Of a stretch of DNA of 30,055 nt, positions 10,150 through 20,700 are shown piece after piece. A program made the translations under genes and the position numbers. Below the pieces are notes generated by a model that saw only the letters and a list, made by a program, of their open reading frames with translations, ran no database searches and was not told the DNA's origin. Within the stretch, counting starts at the first letter, position 1; the number at the start of each line of letters is the position of its first letter. This DNA comes from Apostichopus parvimensis (taxonomy: Eukaryota > Echinodermata > Holothuroidea > Aspidochirotida > Stichopodidae): contig KN886675.1 in the NCBI GenBank assembly GCA_000934455.1, forward strand, positions 9,638 through 39,692, written 5' to 3'.

Positions 10150-11200
10150 CTGAGAAAAGGAAAACAAATTATAAATTTTGCCGTTATACATGTGGACAAT
10201 TAAAGTACTAACGATTGTGTCGTTTCCTTTTTCAAATGAAAGTAGATCGCAAAACTAGTAGTGAAAAATTATGAGGTAAAATATCTGTGAAAATATAAAA
10301 TCTAGGGCAACTAAAGCAAAAGTGTTGGAGTTTGTTTTGATAACTTTTAATCGATTTCCTAGATGCAAAAAATATGCAAAAAACTTAGAACCTGGTAACT
10401 GGGAGTCGATCTCCATAATCATCACTGGGTTCAAAAAGATGTTTTTCATGTGAAATACACACCTGCCTATGAATATGCAATGATCTAAGTGTCCTTTAAT
10501 TTGTGAGTCAAGAATGAAACTTTAATATAAGTAACCATCGGAGGCTCACATTGAAGCTGTTTATACGAATGTATGGGAGGCCAAAAGGGCAAAAATCTAA
10601 ATTATTCAGGGTCTCTTTACAAATTCTGGGATACATTCCTGGGACGGAATGATAACATCCCGGAACATTTCCGGGGGACAAGAAATCCAGGACTCTCAAC
10701 AGAAATCAGGGATGTGTGGTCACACTTACTGAATATGGTTTGGGGTCATTTGCTGTCGAGATCTGCTAAGTCCTATGATGCAAACAGCTAATGTACTGTG
10801 AGATATTTATATATCTTGAAGCAATAGGAAACAAGCCAAACCATCATCATTTTTGCTCTACGTGATAAAGTTGCATGTCCCTGATGAACTACTTCCTCAA
10901 AAAAGCTGAGAAATTCCGCAATATTCCATTTGGGAGATAAAGTTCCGTTTTGACGTTTCTTGATGCACGTGTCACATATAATCTGACTGACGATTTCAAC
11001 AAGCCTTATATATTGTTAATTGATCACCGAGCTTTATGAATTTACGATGGGTTTTTTTTTTTGGCCTCTATTCTGACAATTAATGTTCATATTTCTCTAA
11101 AGATATCAATATCATGTATACAGTACAGAGGATCCATATTCTTCCCCAGGATTTTTTTAAATCCGTAGAAACCAATTTGCAAATGTGATTTCAAAATTTA
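10150..11200 (-). other. intron or upstream sequence, no gene recognised
   Basis: AT-rich sequence upstream of the first visible exon. A patch at 10570-10690 (CCTGGGACGGAATG, CATCCCGGAACATTTCCGGGG) looks repeat-derived and can form small hairpins. Open frames on both strands here are shorter than 75 codons and unlike any family I know. Confidence 0.6.
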
Positions 11201-12223
11201 CCAGTCACACCATCAAGACAGGACAGGTTGAGAATTTCACAAGAGTTTAGCCACATGTATACATGCTACAAATGATAGAAGTGCTTACAAAAAAATCTTC
11301 TTGATCAGATTAAGTTCTCACTTCCACACATGTATCAGTTGACTGTATCGATTTTGACGTTTTATGTTCTTAGTTTATTGTCTACTGGCAGAAACTGCAT
11401 ACATGTCTTTCTTTCTTTTTTCTTCGATTCTCTCAAATGGTGAAATCGAATTTTAGATGAATTCCAGAGGCCAACCTAGAGACTACATTAATCTGCAACT
11501 TTAGCTTGAAAAACCTTATCTTTACAACAGCTGTACAGATCTTCCAGAAAGCACCGAAAATCTCTTTTTTATAAATTCCATAATTTTTTTTATTTGACCC
11601 ATCTTTTTGAAAAGCAGAAACGGCCAATTTACTTGTTATTCCCTTAAATTTTGTGTGTATAAACGGACCCAACGAACCTCTCTTGGAATTTAAACAATTC
11701 CTAACAAAATCAGGTGTTAATACTAGCCGCTCACTACTTCACATCTGAGAGCTACTTGATTTGTTTTTTTTTACCATCAGGTTACTTTCTTTTAGACGAT
11801 GACAAGTTTTTCCCTTCGGTCCTTCGCCGTGAACTCTCGTGCCGATCGACTCTTTCCTCCGATCGGGGTCGAGCAACGACACGTTCATCGGCGGCATCTC
11901 CAAAGCTCATTAGAGAGTTATTAAGTTACGATTTTACCTAGATCTTATATTAATTCACCGAGCCAATTAATTCATTTGCAGGTAATTTTCAACTTGGATA
12001 GGGGACAACCATACATACATATTGTATATATCTATCTTCCAAGCACCCCTACCTATATCATTACTGTACACTTTACAGAGAGAGAGAGATACCAACCACG
12101 TCTTGTGTTTCGAAAAATTACAAATTTCCCACCGGGGCAGAAAGCTAAGCTCGTTTTCGGAATAATCAATACGTCTGTGTGTTAATGTTATTAAGGGGCT
12201 TTGCGCTGACTCACACAGGACAC
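11201..12223. repeat. 1.02-kb duplicated segment, copy 1 (element-free)
   Basis: From CCAGTCACACCATCAAGACA to CTCACACAGGACAC, this segment aligns collinearly with 12368-13176 plus 15797-16006. It differs only by scattered substitutions and 1-4 bp indels, a few percent by eye. At 12002 it reads CCATACATACATATTG, which is exactly the junction of the two halves of copy 2 with the transposon removed. Because a 50-N gap separates the copies, it could be a real tandem duplication or two haplotypes placed side by side. Confidence 0.9.
11790..11940. other. CpG-dense patch in copy 1 with open frames on both strands
   Basis: Between 11818 and 11897 there are about 13 CpG dinucleotides in an otherwise CpG-poor region. 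On plus, AAACC-free frame GYFLLDDDKFFPSVLRREL and onward runs to a stop at 11941 after a possible TTTTTTACCATCAG acceptor. In copy 2 (12945-13090) that AG is lost (CATCAA) and a TTA codon has become TGA, so it is not a conserved exon there. A minus-strand 52-codon frame starts MPPMNVSLLDPDRRK. I assign no product. Confidence 0.25.
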
Positions 12224-12317
12224 CCAGATTAATGTATGTCGTCCAGTTACAGAGTTGTTGACAATTGACAAATCATAATCATGGACGTTAAATATGAATG
12301 TAAGAGACTGACTTCGG
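12223..12317 (+). mobile_element. SINE body fragment cut by assembly gap
   Basis: CCCAGATTAATGTATGTCGT through AAGAGACTGACTTCGG is nearly identical to 9806-9900 of the full SINE, with one visible substitution (GGACGTTAAA versus GGACATTAAA). It lacks the tRNA head and runs directly into the N gap. It joins copy 1 right after AGGACAC, where copy 2 continues with AATTAATTTTTCC instead. Confidence 0.85.
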
Positions 12318-12367
12318 NNNNNNNNNNNNNNNNNNNNNNNNNNNNNNNNNNNNNNNNNNNNNNNNNN
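12318..12367. other. assembly gap (50 N)
   Basis: Exactly 50 unknown bases, a typical fixed-size scaffold gap. True size and content are unknown. Confidence 0.98.
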
Positions 12368-13176
12368 CCAGTCACACCATCAAGACAGGACAGGTTGAGA
12401 ATTTCACAAGAGTTTAGCCACATGTATACATGCTACAAATGATAGAAGTGCTTACAAAAAAAATCTTCTTGATCAGATTAAGTTCTAACTTCCACACATA
12501 TGTATCAGTTGACTGTATCGATTTTGTTGTTTTATGTTCTTAGTTTATCGTCTACTGGCAGAAACTGCATGTCTTTCTTTCTTTTTTCTTCTTCAATTCT
12601 CTCAAATGGTGAAATCTAAATTTAGATGAATTCCAGAGGCCAACCTAGAGACTACATTAATCTGCAACATTAGCTTGAAAAACCTCATCTTTACAACAGC
12701 AGTACAGATCTTCCAAAAAGCACAGAAAATCTCTTTTCTATAAATTCCATATTTTGTTATTTTGATCCATCTTTTTGAAAAGCAGAAACGGCCAATTTAC
12801 TTGTTATTCCCTTAACTTTTTTGTGTAACGTACCCAACAAACCTCTCTTGGAATTTAAACAATTCCTAACAAAATCAGGTGTTAATACTAGCCGCTCACT
12901 ACTTCACATCCGAGAGCTACTTGATTGGTTTTTTCACCATCAAGTTACTTTCTTTGAGACGATGACAAGTGTTTCCCTTCGGTCCTTCGTCGTGAACTCT
13001 CGTGCCGATCGACTCTTTCCTCCGATCGAGGTCGAGCAACGACACGTTCATCGGCGGCATCTCCAAAGCTCATTAGAGAGTTATTAAGTTACGATTTACC
13101 TAGATCTTATATTAATTCACCGAGCCAAATTAATTCATTTGCAGGTAATTTCCACTTGGATAGGGAACAACCATAC
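12368..13176. repeat. 1.02-kb duplicated segment, copy 2, left part
   Basis: Collinear with the first 800 bases of 11201-12223. It begins immediately after the gap at the same base (CCAGTCACACC) and ends at CCATAC where the transposon starts. Coincidence of the repeat start with the gap edge suggests an assembly join. Confidence 0.9.
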
Positions 13177-13190
13177 ATGGGCAATTCCAC

Positions 13191-13586
13191 GGTTACTCAC
13201 GTTACATTTTTGAAGACTTTGGCTCACAAATGGTCTGATAGCTCCACCATTCATTAATTTGAATGACTGCTCTCTATGCATTGATAGGGTAACAAATGTA
13301 CCTGAACATTTGCAAAAACACAATTTGATTATCTTGTTTCTTGTAGGATATAGGTACATGAGAGTGTCGGTTACTCACGTTACATTTGAAAATCACCCCA
13401 ACGCCAAAAATAAACTTCATTCAAAAAGTGTCCTCATACTGGATATATTTGAAGAAAATGATGACATGTTTTTTGGACCTTAGGTGATGATACAAATACT
13501 GAGCACAATCAAAATCACATCTGGTTTCCTGTCTCGGTGAAAATGAGGCATTCACCGGTTACTCACGTTACGGTTACTCACGTTAC
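13191..13586 (+). repeat. left subterminal array of GGTTACTCACGTTAC (4 copies)
   Basis: Exact copies at 13191-13205, 13369-13383, 13557-13571 and 13572-13586. The first lies one base inside the terminal inverted repeat; the last two abut head to tail. The first three are spaced 178 and 188 bp. All are in the plus orientation. Each 15-mer contains GTTAC twice (GTTAC-TCAC-GTTAC). Repeated motifs near transposon ends usually bind the transposase; that role is inferred here. Confidence 0.9.
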
Positions 13587-14026
13587 ATTTTGTCCACCTA
13601 TATCAATACATAGGGAATCAGAGTCTGTGAGGAACTTGCTGCTGGATATTGACTAGGAAACACCCATATATTAGTGGAATTGACATTTTGAATATCTTCT
13701 CCAGTGTTATTCAATAATATTACAATCTAAAAGAGATATATAACATGTCCTTTTGAGTTAATGCATGAATCATATCTTCACAAATCGGCAGCAAATTCTG
13801 AACATTGCAATTAAGTTTTATTTGAGGACTAGCAGTGTGTCAAACTTTAATTTACCCAGATATAATACTCAGGGAACTAAATGTCTGTGGGGAAGTAACA
13901 GGCCAACTGAACAACAACCATGAATCAATAAGAAATTGGTAACATATGTTCAACATTAACAACTCGATTGAAGATTGAGTAACGTTTGGAAGAGGCTTTC
14001 TCTTCGAGAGCTGATTCATCCAGTCT

Positions 14027-15095
14027 TCAAAAGGCGACAGAAAATTTGAAGTGCCCACAGTTATTGGCCAAGGTTGGTGCAGCAAGTTTGGCGATGAGTT
14101 TATCCCTGAGATAGAATATCTTGTCCCTTGGGTTTGGCCATTTACCATTGGGCCCAGCTGGCTGCATCACTGACACTTATACATCGTTCTGGTCGCCCTT
14201 TGCTTCTATTACACCGGGGTACAAAACGCTTCGTATTCAACGGCATACCAGTCACCGAGTTCTATACCAGCATTGCCACTCCCTGAGCAGGTTGCATTTT
14301 CTGTGCCCTCCCCATCTCCATGGGGGGGGGGGTATTCCTTTTAGTAGAGCTGTTGCCATCATCTGTGATGGTGAAGGAGATGACTTCCTTGTTCTGTACC
14401 TGCAAGTGATGTTTTACTGGCCATTCCAACGATTTGCTCGGCATTCTGAAAAACAGATTTCAGACCGAAGTCGCTATATCTCGCATCAATTTCAGCTTGC
14501 GGCATCAGTAGGGCTTCCACCTTCAGCATCCTAGTGGCTGCTGCCATAAAGCTTTCCACATTGGTAATGAGTGCCTTCCGAGATTTGACTTAGCTCCATA
14601 CATGAAGCTTCACTGCTCCACCAATCCCATCCACAGGACCCTTCCCATGAGAAGTACGTTTCCATGATGGATGACGTCAAATGTCTCATTTGCTTCTTTA
14701 TTTTGCCCCCTTCTTTTGGCCAGATGTTAACCACATCCTTCCTGCCTGACGCCTGCCGACTGATGTCATCTCGCTGATAAAACTGCTGGGTAACTTCAAC
14801 AGTTTCATCGCTGAGACCTCTCGGGTTAGTGGTTGGTGGCGTAGCAGCAGTTGTTGTAGTCGATGGGTGAATGTCTTCGCCTAGCTCAGACCTGCAGAGA
14901 TTACAACAAACAGCTTTCCGGCGATGTGGTGTTTTGGGCAATCTGTCGCGTACTCTTGCTGTTGCTTTTGCGTTTAGCTCGTGCACTGCTGAAAGGCAAC
15001 TTCTTTATGGCCTCCTTCGTCTTCCTCTTCTCCCGGTAGGATGCAACTCGTCGTCTAGTGGCCACCCTCCTAGCTTCTTGCTGAATCTTCTTCAT
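14027..15095 (-). pseudogene. transposase-like pseudogene, frameshifted and missing its catalytic core
   Basis: Read on minus: a basic N-terminal part (REKRKTKEAIKKL, about 15060-14990); a frameshift; RLPKTPHRRKAVCCNL; then QQFYQRDDISRQASGRKDV and QMRHLTSSIMETY (to about 14655). Directly after comes GKGPVDGIGGAVKLHVWS, an in-frame stop, VKSRKALITNVESFM, then QNAEQIVGM, KHHLQVQNKEVISFTITDDG in another frame, ELGDWYAVEYEAF, a shift, YPGVIEAKGD, a stop, VSVMQPAGPNGKWPNPRDKI and a final AFstop at 14027. From memory, this order (FYQ-DDISRQAPGRKD, then GKG--DGIGG--KR, then WYAVEY---YPG / WKWP---D) is shared by large transposase-like proteins in cnidarians, fishes and echinoderms. In those, several hundred residues including the nuclease region separate the first two blocks, and they are absent here. 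Non-functional. Confidence 0.75.
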
Positions 15096-15217
15096 GGGTG
15101 ATGGGAGAGTACTCTCCAGGTGTCTTACTAACCCAAACCCCTACTGCCCTCTTTTATTGAGCAATTATTTACAAGACAATAATAGGCATTTCCTGCATTG
15201 TTTCAGTGTGTTAGCTT

Positions 15218-15434
15218 GGTTACTCACGTTACACATTGGTTACTCACGTTACACGGTTACTCACGTTACAGATTTCAGTGATCTATCACTCACGCATGAT
15301 TGGTCTCTCCTCATTAGTGATCTTGTTTCCACCATTGGGACTATGAGTACTAACGAAATTATGGTTATCAGATTTCCACTTGTTACAGAAATGTCACATA
15401 GAGAAAAAGTTGTTTTTTCGGTTACTCACGTTAC
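15218..15434 (+). repeat. right subterminal array of GGTTACTCACGTTAC (4 copies)
   Basis: Exact copies at 15218-15232, 15238-15252, 15255-15269 and 15420-15434, again all in plus orientation, so they are direct rather than inverted relative to the left array. The innermost three are separated by only 5 and 2 bases. The outermost is about 350 bp from the right terminus, unlike the left side, where the outermost touches the terminal repeat. Confidence 0.9.
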
Positions 15435-15796
15435 ATTAGTGATTGAGGCCTGAAAAATTTCTGTTCTGAAGTTGACATGAAGAAATATTGAAATGTTTTT
15501 CTGTCATAACACAGTCAACAGGAGTATCTATCATAACACATAATAAAACTACTAAATACTAGCTGATGAGTATTATATAGGATGGAATGGAATGTATGAT
15601 GCATTTTCAGGATTATTTTGAGTTCTCATCCTCCTTGACTATCTGAGCCATGTATTCAAAATTTGAGGGTTCAAGAAAAATTGCTTACCTATTCCACAAA
15701 CTTAGATATGTATACTACAACATTAGCCTGATTGCAGGTTGAAAACTGACACTTCTTATTTTTAGGCCATGTCCCCTCCATCATGGAATTGCCCAT

Positions 15797-16006
15797 ATAC
15801 ATATTGTATATATCTATCTTCCAAGCACCCCTACCTATATCATTACTGTACACTTTACAGAGAGAGAGAGATACCAAACCACGTCTTGTGTTTCGAAAAA
15901 TTACAAATTTCCCACTGGGGCAGAAAGCTAAGCTCGTTTTCGGAATAATCAATACGTCTGTGTGTTAATGTTATTAAGGGGCTTTGCGCTGACTCACACA
16001 GGACAC
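15797..16006. repeat. 1.02-kb duplicated segment, copy 2, right part
   Basis: ATACATATTGTATATATC through CTCACACAGGACAC, collinear with 12008-12223 of copy 1. Small differences include an extra A in CCAAACCACG and T for C in CCACTGGGG. It completes the copy interrupted by the transposon. Confidence 0.9.
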
Positions 16007-17590
16007 AATTAATTTTTCCTTTTCTTTTTCTCTCCTATTCTCTTCTTTTTTTTGCTTGCCATTAAATGTTTGGTACCTTTCCCCTTTTTCCCTATTTTAT
16101 GGTTTGTTTTCTAAGTGACTAAACTGGTAGAAGATATCCCATTGAATTGAGTCAGCGTAACGCCTTAGGTGAAACATGAAAACGAGGAAGGTAATTTGCC
16201 CACGTTTTCATCAAAACCTTAATACCAGAAAAATCAACCTGGGGCTGCTCAGGAGAAGTCTGAATAATTATGAAATTTGCTTTTCAAGAATCACTGCCAA
16301 GCAATCGTAGAATTAAATAAAGTTAATCGGAAAGGTCAAATGTCTAAATTTTTCATTTGGTCTTACAATAAATAGAGTAAAAGGGATGGGAGGGGGGGTG
16401 GGAGCTATGGCTTGTTCCCCCAAATCCTTACAAACTTACAGAACATTTTTCAGCCATTTGTTGGGGTAAGCTGTAGTTTGTTTTTGATGAGGTAGGGGTG
16501 GGGGTTGTGATCAAATGACTAATAGAATAAGGTACTGTACTGTGATACATATTGTCCATGCATGGCTATCTAAAGTGAGAGAGAGTGTGAGGGAGATGGG
16601 CCATTACCACATTAGCAAACAGATTTAATATCATTGCAATATGCAATAAAAGGGCAGCTCTACCTGTACTCGTACTCATGCTGTTGTACTCACACTACAT
16701 GTCCTATAATAATTAAAAGCTAAATTCGTTCAACTCCATATATCGTACTCAGCCTTCCATTCCTAGTACCTACTTATATATCCTACAACAGACATCACAT
16801 AATCTACTGGTTTTGGTTATTTACTAACAACAATACCTACTTATACATGTAATCCATCCCTACCCTATAAATTGCTTTTTGCCCCCATTTCTCTCCCCCT
16901 CTCACTACCTTCCTCCTCCTTCCTTTATAAACATAAGTACTGTGACATTTCATTACAGCTAAACTTACAGCGCTAAACTCCCAATTCCTAATTCCTAATA
17001 CCACCAATTATCGGACAATAAATAGTACCTTTAAATACATTGAACTTCCAACTTTGTTTTTGGAACAGAAAAATGTGATTTATGATCTGTAACCATCAAT
17101 AACCTGTTTTGTCAGACTCTGTTAAATCGGTCGAACTTTGTTTTTGGAGTGACGACTTGTTTTATCCATCCCCCTGATTGAAAGATATCATCACTGCCTG
17201 TTTGGAGTGGGAGGACAATTATCAACTTTTATCTTGTTACTCAATCGTTTAAGGGAAATTGGACTAATTGAGTTCAATCAGAGACGCAATCTCATTAGAT
17301 GTAAGTTAATATAAGAAATAATTAACGGATGAAACCACAGTTTAGCTACGATGACATCACGAGGGATGTATTAAACCATGTCAAACACAGGAGTAAGCTA
17401 TTGTGTGGGAGGGATTCTACTTAAAGGGGCATTCCTCACTATGGAAATGGATAATTAGAATCTGCTAATTACAAATTCTACTAAATAGTGAAAGAGACGT
17501 CCAGCTATAGTACCATAAATTTATGTACCTTCAGGATTTAATTAACTCCATTGGATTAACTGTGCATCTCTAGTGTGCATGAAGTCTGCA
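16007..17590. other. intron or intergenic DNA, no gene recognised
   Basis: AT-rich sequence with poly-pyrimidine starts, a G-run at about 16388-16402, an RNA-level unremarkable (GA)n at about 16577, and short polyT stretches. I see no exon with paired splice sites and no identifiable mobile element. Confidence 0.6.
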
Positions 17591-17594
17591 GTAT

Positions 17595-17700
17595 ATTTAA
17601 CTCTATTTTTTTAAATTTTTTTTTTATTATTATCATCTTTAATGAGGGTAGTCCTGCTCAGTGCAGAAGCACTGCTCTCCAGAGGAGCCCTCAATATTTA
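17595..17700 (-). repeat. retroposon 3' end on minus strand
   Basis: Read on minus: AATATTGAGGGCTCCTCTGG, then a hairpin CAGTGC-TTCT-GCACTG (17659-17674), then ACCCTCATTAAAGATGATAA and a poly-A-like tail (poly T on plus at 17610-17630). An ATTAAAGATGATAATAATA tail followed by A-rich sequence is typical of non-LTR retroposon 3' ends. Family not identified. Confidence 0.5.
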
Positions 17701-20700
17701 TCACTTCATTTCATGAGCAGCTCCTTTGTCAATATTCACATGTGTAGTACAGTAACACAGTGAACAACTATATGGGCATGTCAAGAATTATTATCCCACT
17801 GACATTAAATATTAATGCGCCTTTAAATTTTCCTGCGCTTGACCAAGAGGAAACTGACCTACAAAACCAGTCACTTGAACTTCTGACCATCAATAGCTGG
17901 TTTATAAGTACAATCATTTCACCAAGAAGATTATACCTTGTGGCCTATATCTGAGGCCATTCAGGGGTGGACAACCTTAAAGTCGCCAATTAATCAACGT
18001 CAGTCGGTATTAAACAATACCCAGAAATAACGGTGGAAATATCAATAAATGTTCAGATGAACAGAAGGGCTTATTGGATTTGGCTTCCATGTTTATCATA
18101 AACTAAGTCTGGAACGATACCAATTTCACAAGATTGGATCTCAATGAGTTATATATAGTGTTCGTTATTGGGGGACAATACTAAGAAGTACATACAATTT
18201 ATCTTTAAATTTGTCAGTTTGCAATTTCGCTTGTTTCCAAGTTTCAACTTCATTTTCTATATATTCTATGGGTATAATACTCTATTACATATGAAATAAT
18301 TCATAAAAATACAGTACTTACTATTAAATAATTACATGTCAGTATTGTTTGTGAACGATGAGTAGAATATAACTGAAATGTCAGATGGAAGTAGAGGAAC
18401 CAGAAATAAGTACTTTTTCTGCTCTGGTCCCTACATAACATACAATATTTAAATGGTATAAAAGTAAGCAAAATACATTTATTTTCAACCTAAATGCTAT
18501 CCCAGTGCATTGTAATATAATCTTTACCCAATTGCAACAAAGTTCTGAGTTTGAAATTTGAAAATTTGAGGTGTTAAAATGACCTTCCCAAATGACATAA
18601 AATGGTGTACAGACTTGGTCTGTTGCTAATCAATAAAGTTGCTCTGTGAACTATTTATAAATGATTTATTAATGAAGCCCAGAGGCCAATCAAATTGATA
18701 TTTCATCTAGTTTAAGGGCATTCTGTACATGGCTAATTTATACACTGACCAATCAAACAGAACCTCAGCATTCAATTATAAGCACGCTTTTTTTCTTGCT
18801 CTTTCAGAGGGCAAAATTTTTGTGGAGTAAGTAATTAAACTTCTGTTTTGAACCATAAGTTTATTTAATAGAACTTTGTAACTTTTTGTGGACACGTTTT
18901 CTTTCCTTCTAAAGAAACTCGATACTTTGGTGCTAAAGAGGAAGAAAAGAAGCATCCCCCATGGGGATTTACTGTATTACCTACATGGCTAATTTGGTTG
19001 AAAAAGAATACACTGAAAATTAGCTAGGGTCATGGTACTTTATAAAGACGGAAGATTGTGTTTGTAAGCAGGGTTATCAAGAGAATCCCATAAACTGGTT
19101 AACAAACAAGGACTTTCCTTCTTTACTTGCTTACATTAGGACAATAGCTGCTATGAGTGGAACATAGGAGATAAACAAATAGCATTCATTTATAATTTTT
19201 TTTTTTTTTTTAAACAATAAAACAAGGAACTACAGCTGTTCCTTGTCAAACACATTAGAAACACATAGGAATTCAAACAACGCTATAAACACACCTAATT
19301 CAAGGCAAAACTAGTTAGTTTTGGGGTATTGTTCTATTTAACAGGTGACAAAGTGATTTGTATTGTAAAGGCCCTTTTTTGGGGGGCTGCCAATGGATGT
19401 TTGCTTGATTAGGCGGATTCATGGAGACCTAAGAACTATCTATCAGCTTCATTGCACTTTTGATTGATATATTAAGGTTGTTTGGTTTTTATAATCTTTT
19501 TTTTTTATGCTTGGAAGTTGTTCTTTCAAGATGTGGCAATATGGTATATGATTGACTTTCAATTATTCAATCATCCAGTATTCAAAGCTGGACTATACCG
19601 ATGCTACCTGGGCAGGCATGCAGGCAGCATTTATTTGTAGCATTCATTTCCTCCTCAGCAATATAGGTTACAATACAATTTAACACAGAATTTAAACTAT
19701 TAGACTCCAGCTTTTTCAATGAATTGTACAATGATAATTGATTTTAAAGATACACTTATGACCATGCACGTGCAGCTGTTAAGTTGTTATTAGCTTCACA
19801 GCTGGTCAAGTATCATATCAAAGTATGACCTAAAAGTCATTTTAAAAGAAATAAAGGAATTTTCTCTATTTGCTTGTGACATGCATGCATGTGACTGATA
19901 ATAATATTTATATAAAAATTTTCTGATCGGAAATGATGAGATATATAGTCAAAACAAATTCATAAATGCTTGGTTAGTAGTTCTATTATAAGATAAACAA
20001 CAACCATGTTGTTTCAGTTTTCATCAAAATGGCAATCTTACAATTATTTTGAGTGGAAACACTCAGTAGGCTTGGTGAACTTGTTGACCAAAATCAAAGG
20101 TGATCGAAAGGTCATCTTTACAGTCTTCAAAATATGCTTGAAATCATGTGCTAAAAAATACCCCAAGTAAAAGCTTGGTGAACAGCATTTTCTCATATGG
20201 TTTAACAATGAACATTTCCATAATCCACTTTTGTAATATAAAATTTGTCCGATGTTTATACTTTTACGTTACTTTTCTTTCTTTTTTAATTTTTCGCATT
20301 TTTATTTTTTATTTAAGGGGGATATATTTATCCAGTATTGCAATGCAAAAAAAAATACTATGCAAAATTAGGCCAATTGCTATAACTACATGCAAATATG
20401 CATCCTAGTTTTTGTACACAGGCAGTTCGCAAGTAATAGTGTAAGAGTAACCCGTTTACTTTTTTGCCTTCGGGGAGGGGGAGGGGGAAGGATTTGGGGT
20501 GTGAAAAGAGAATGGGTTATTACTTTTACTGTCTCACTTTTCTGTACTTTCTTTTGCTTTCTCTGGGGGTGGATCTAACTTGTCAACGCCAGCAAAGGAT
20601 ATTTAGTTCACGTCCTTCCAATTTTACGCTTCTTGTTCTCACTACACCCTGTTTCTATTCTATAATTATGTGAAGAAAAAAAATCCATAAATAATCTGAA

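Larger units (their letters stand above)
13177..15796 (-). mobile_element. 2,620-bp DNA transposon with subterminal 15-mer arrays, internally deleted
   Basis: The left end ATGGGCAATTCCA (13177-13189) and right end TGGAATTGCCCAT (15784-15796) are perfect 13-bp inverted repeats. The flanks join as CCATAC + ATACATATTG, identical to the empty copy 1. It carries eight copies of GGTTACTCACGTTAC near its two ends and a broken minus-strand transposase gene in the middle. The flanks ATAC and ATAC would be a 4-bp target duplication, but copy 1 keeps both, so either there was no duplication or copy 1 has lost the element cleanly. I cannot name the superfamily. Strand is given by its gene. Confidence 0.9.

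Noticed and set aside
10508..10791. Overlapping plus and minus ORFs near 10.6 kb
   Set aside because: Both fall in a small-hairpin, repeat-like patch; no exon boundaries fit the neighbouring gene.
14121..14534. 137-codon plus-strand ORF
   Set aside because: It is the antisense shadow of the minus-strand transposase pseudogene.
13191..15434. CRISPR array formed by the 15-mer repeats
   Set aside because: Spacing is irregular, repeats abut or are 1.6 kb apart, and they lie inside a transposon in an animal genome.
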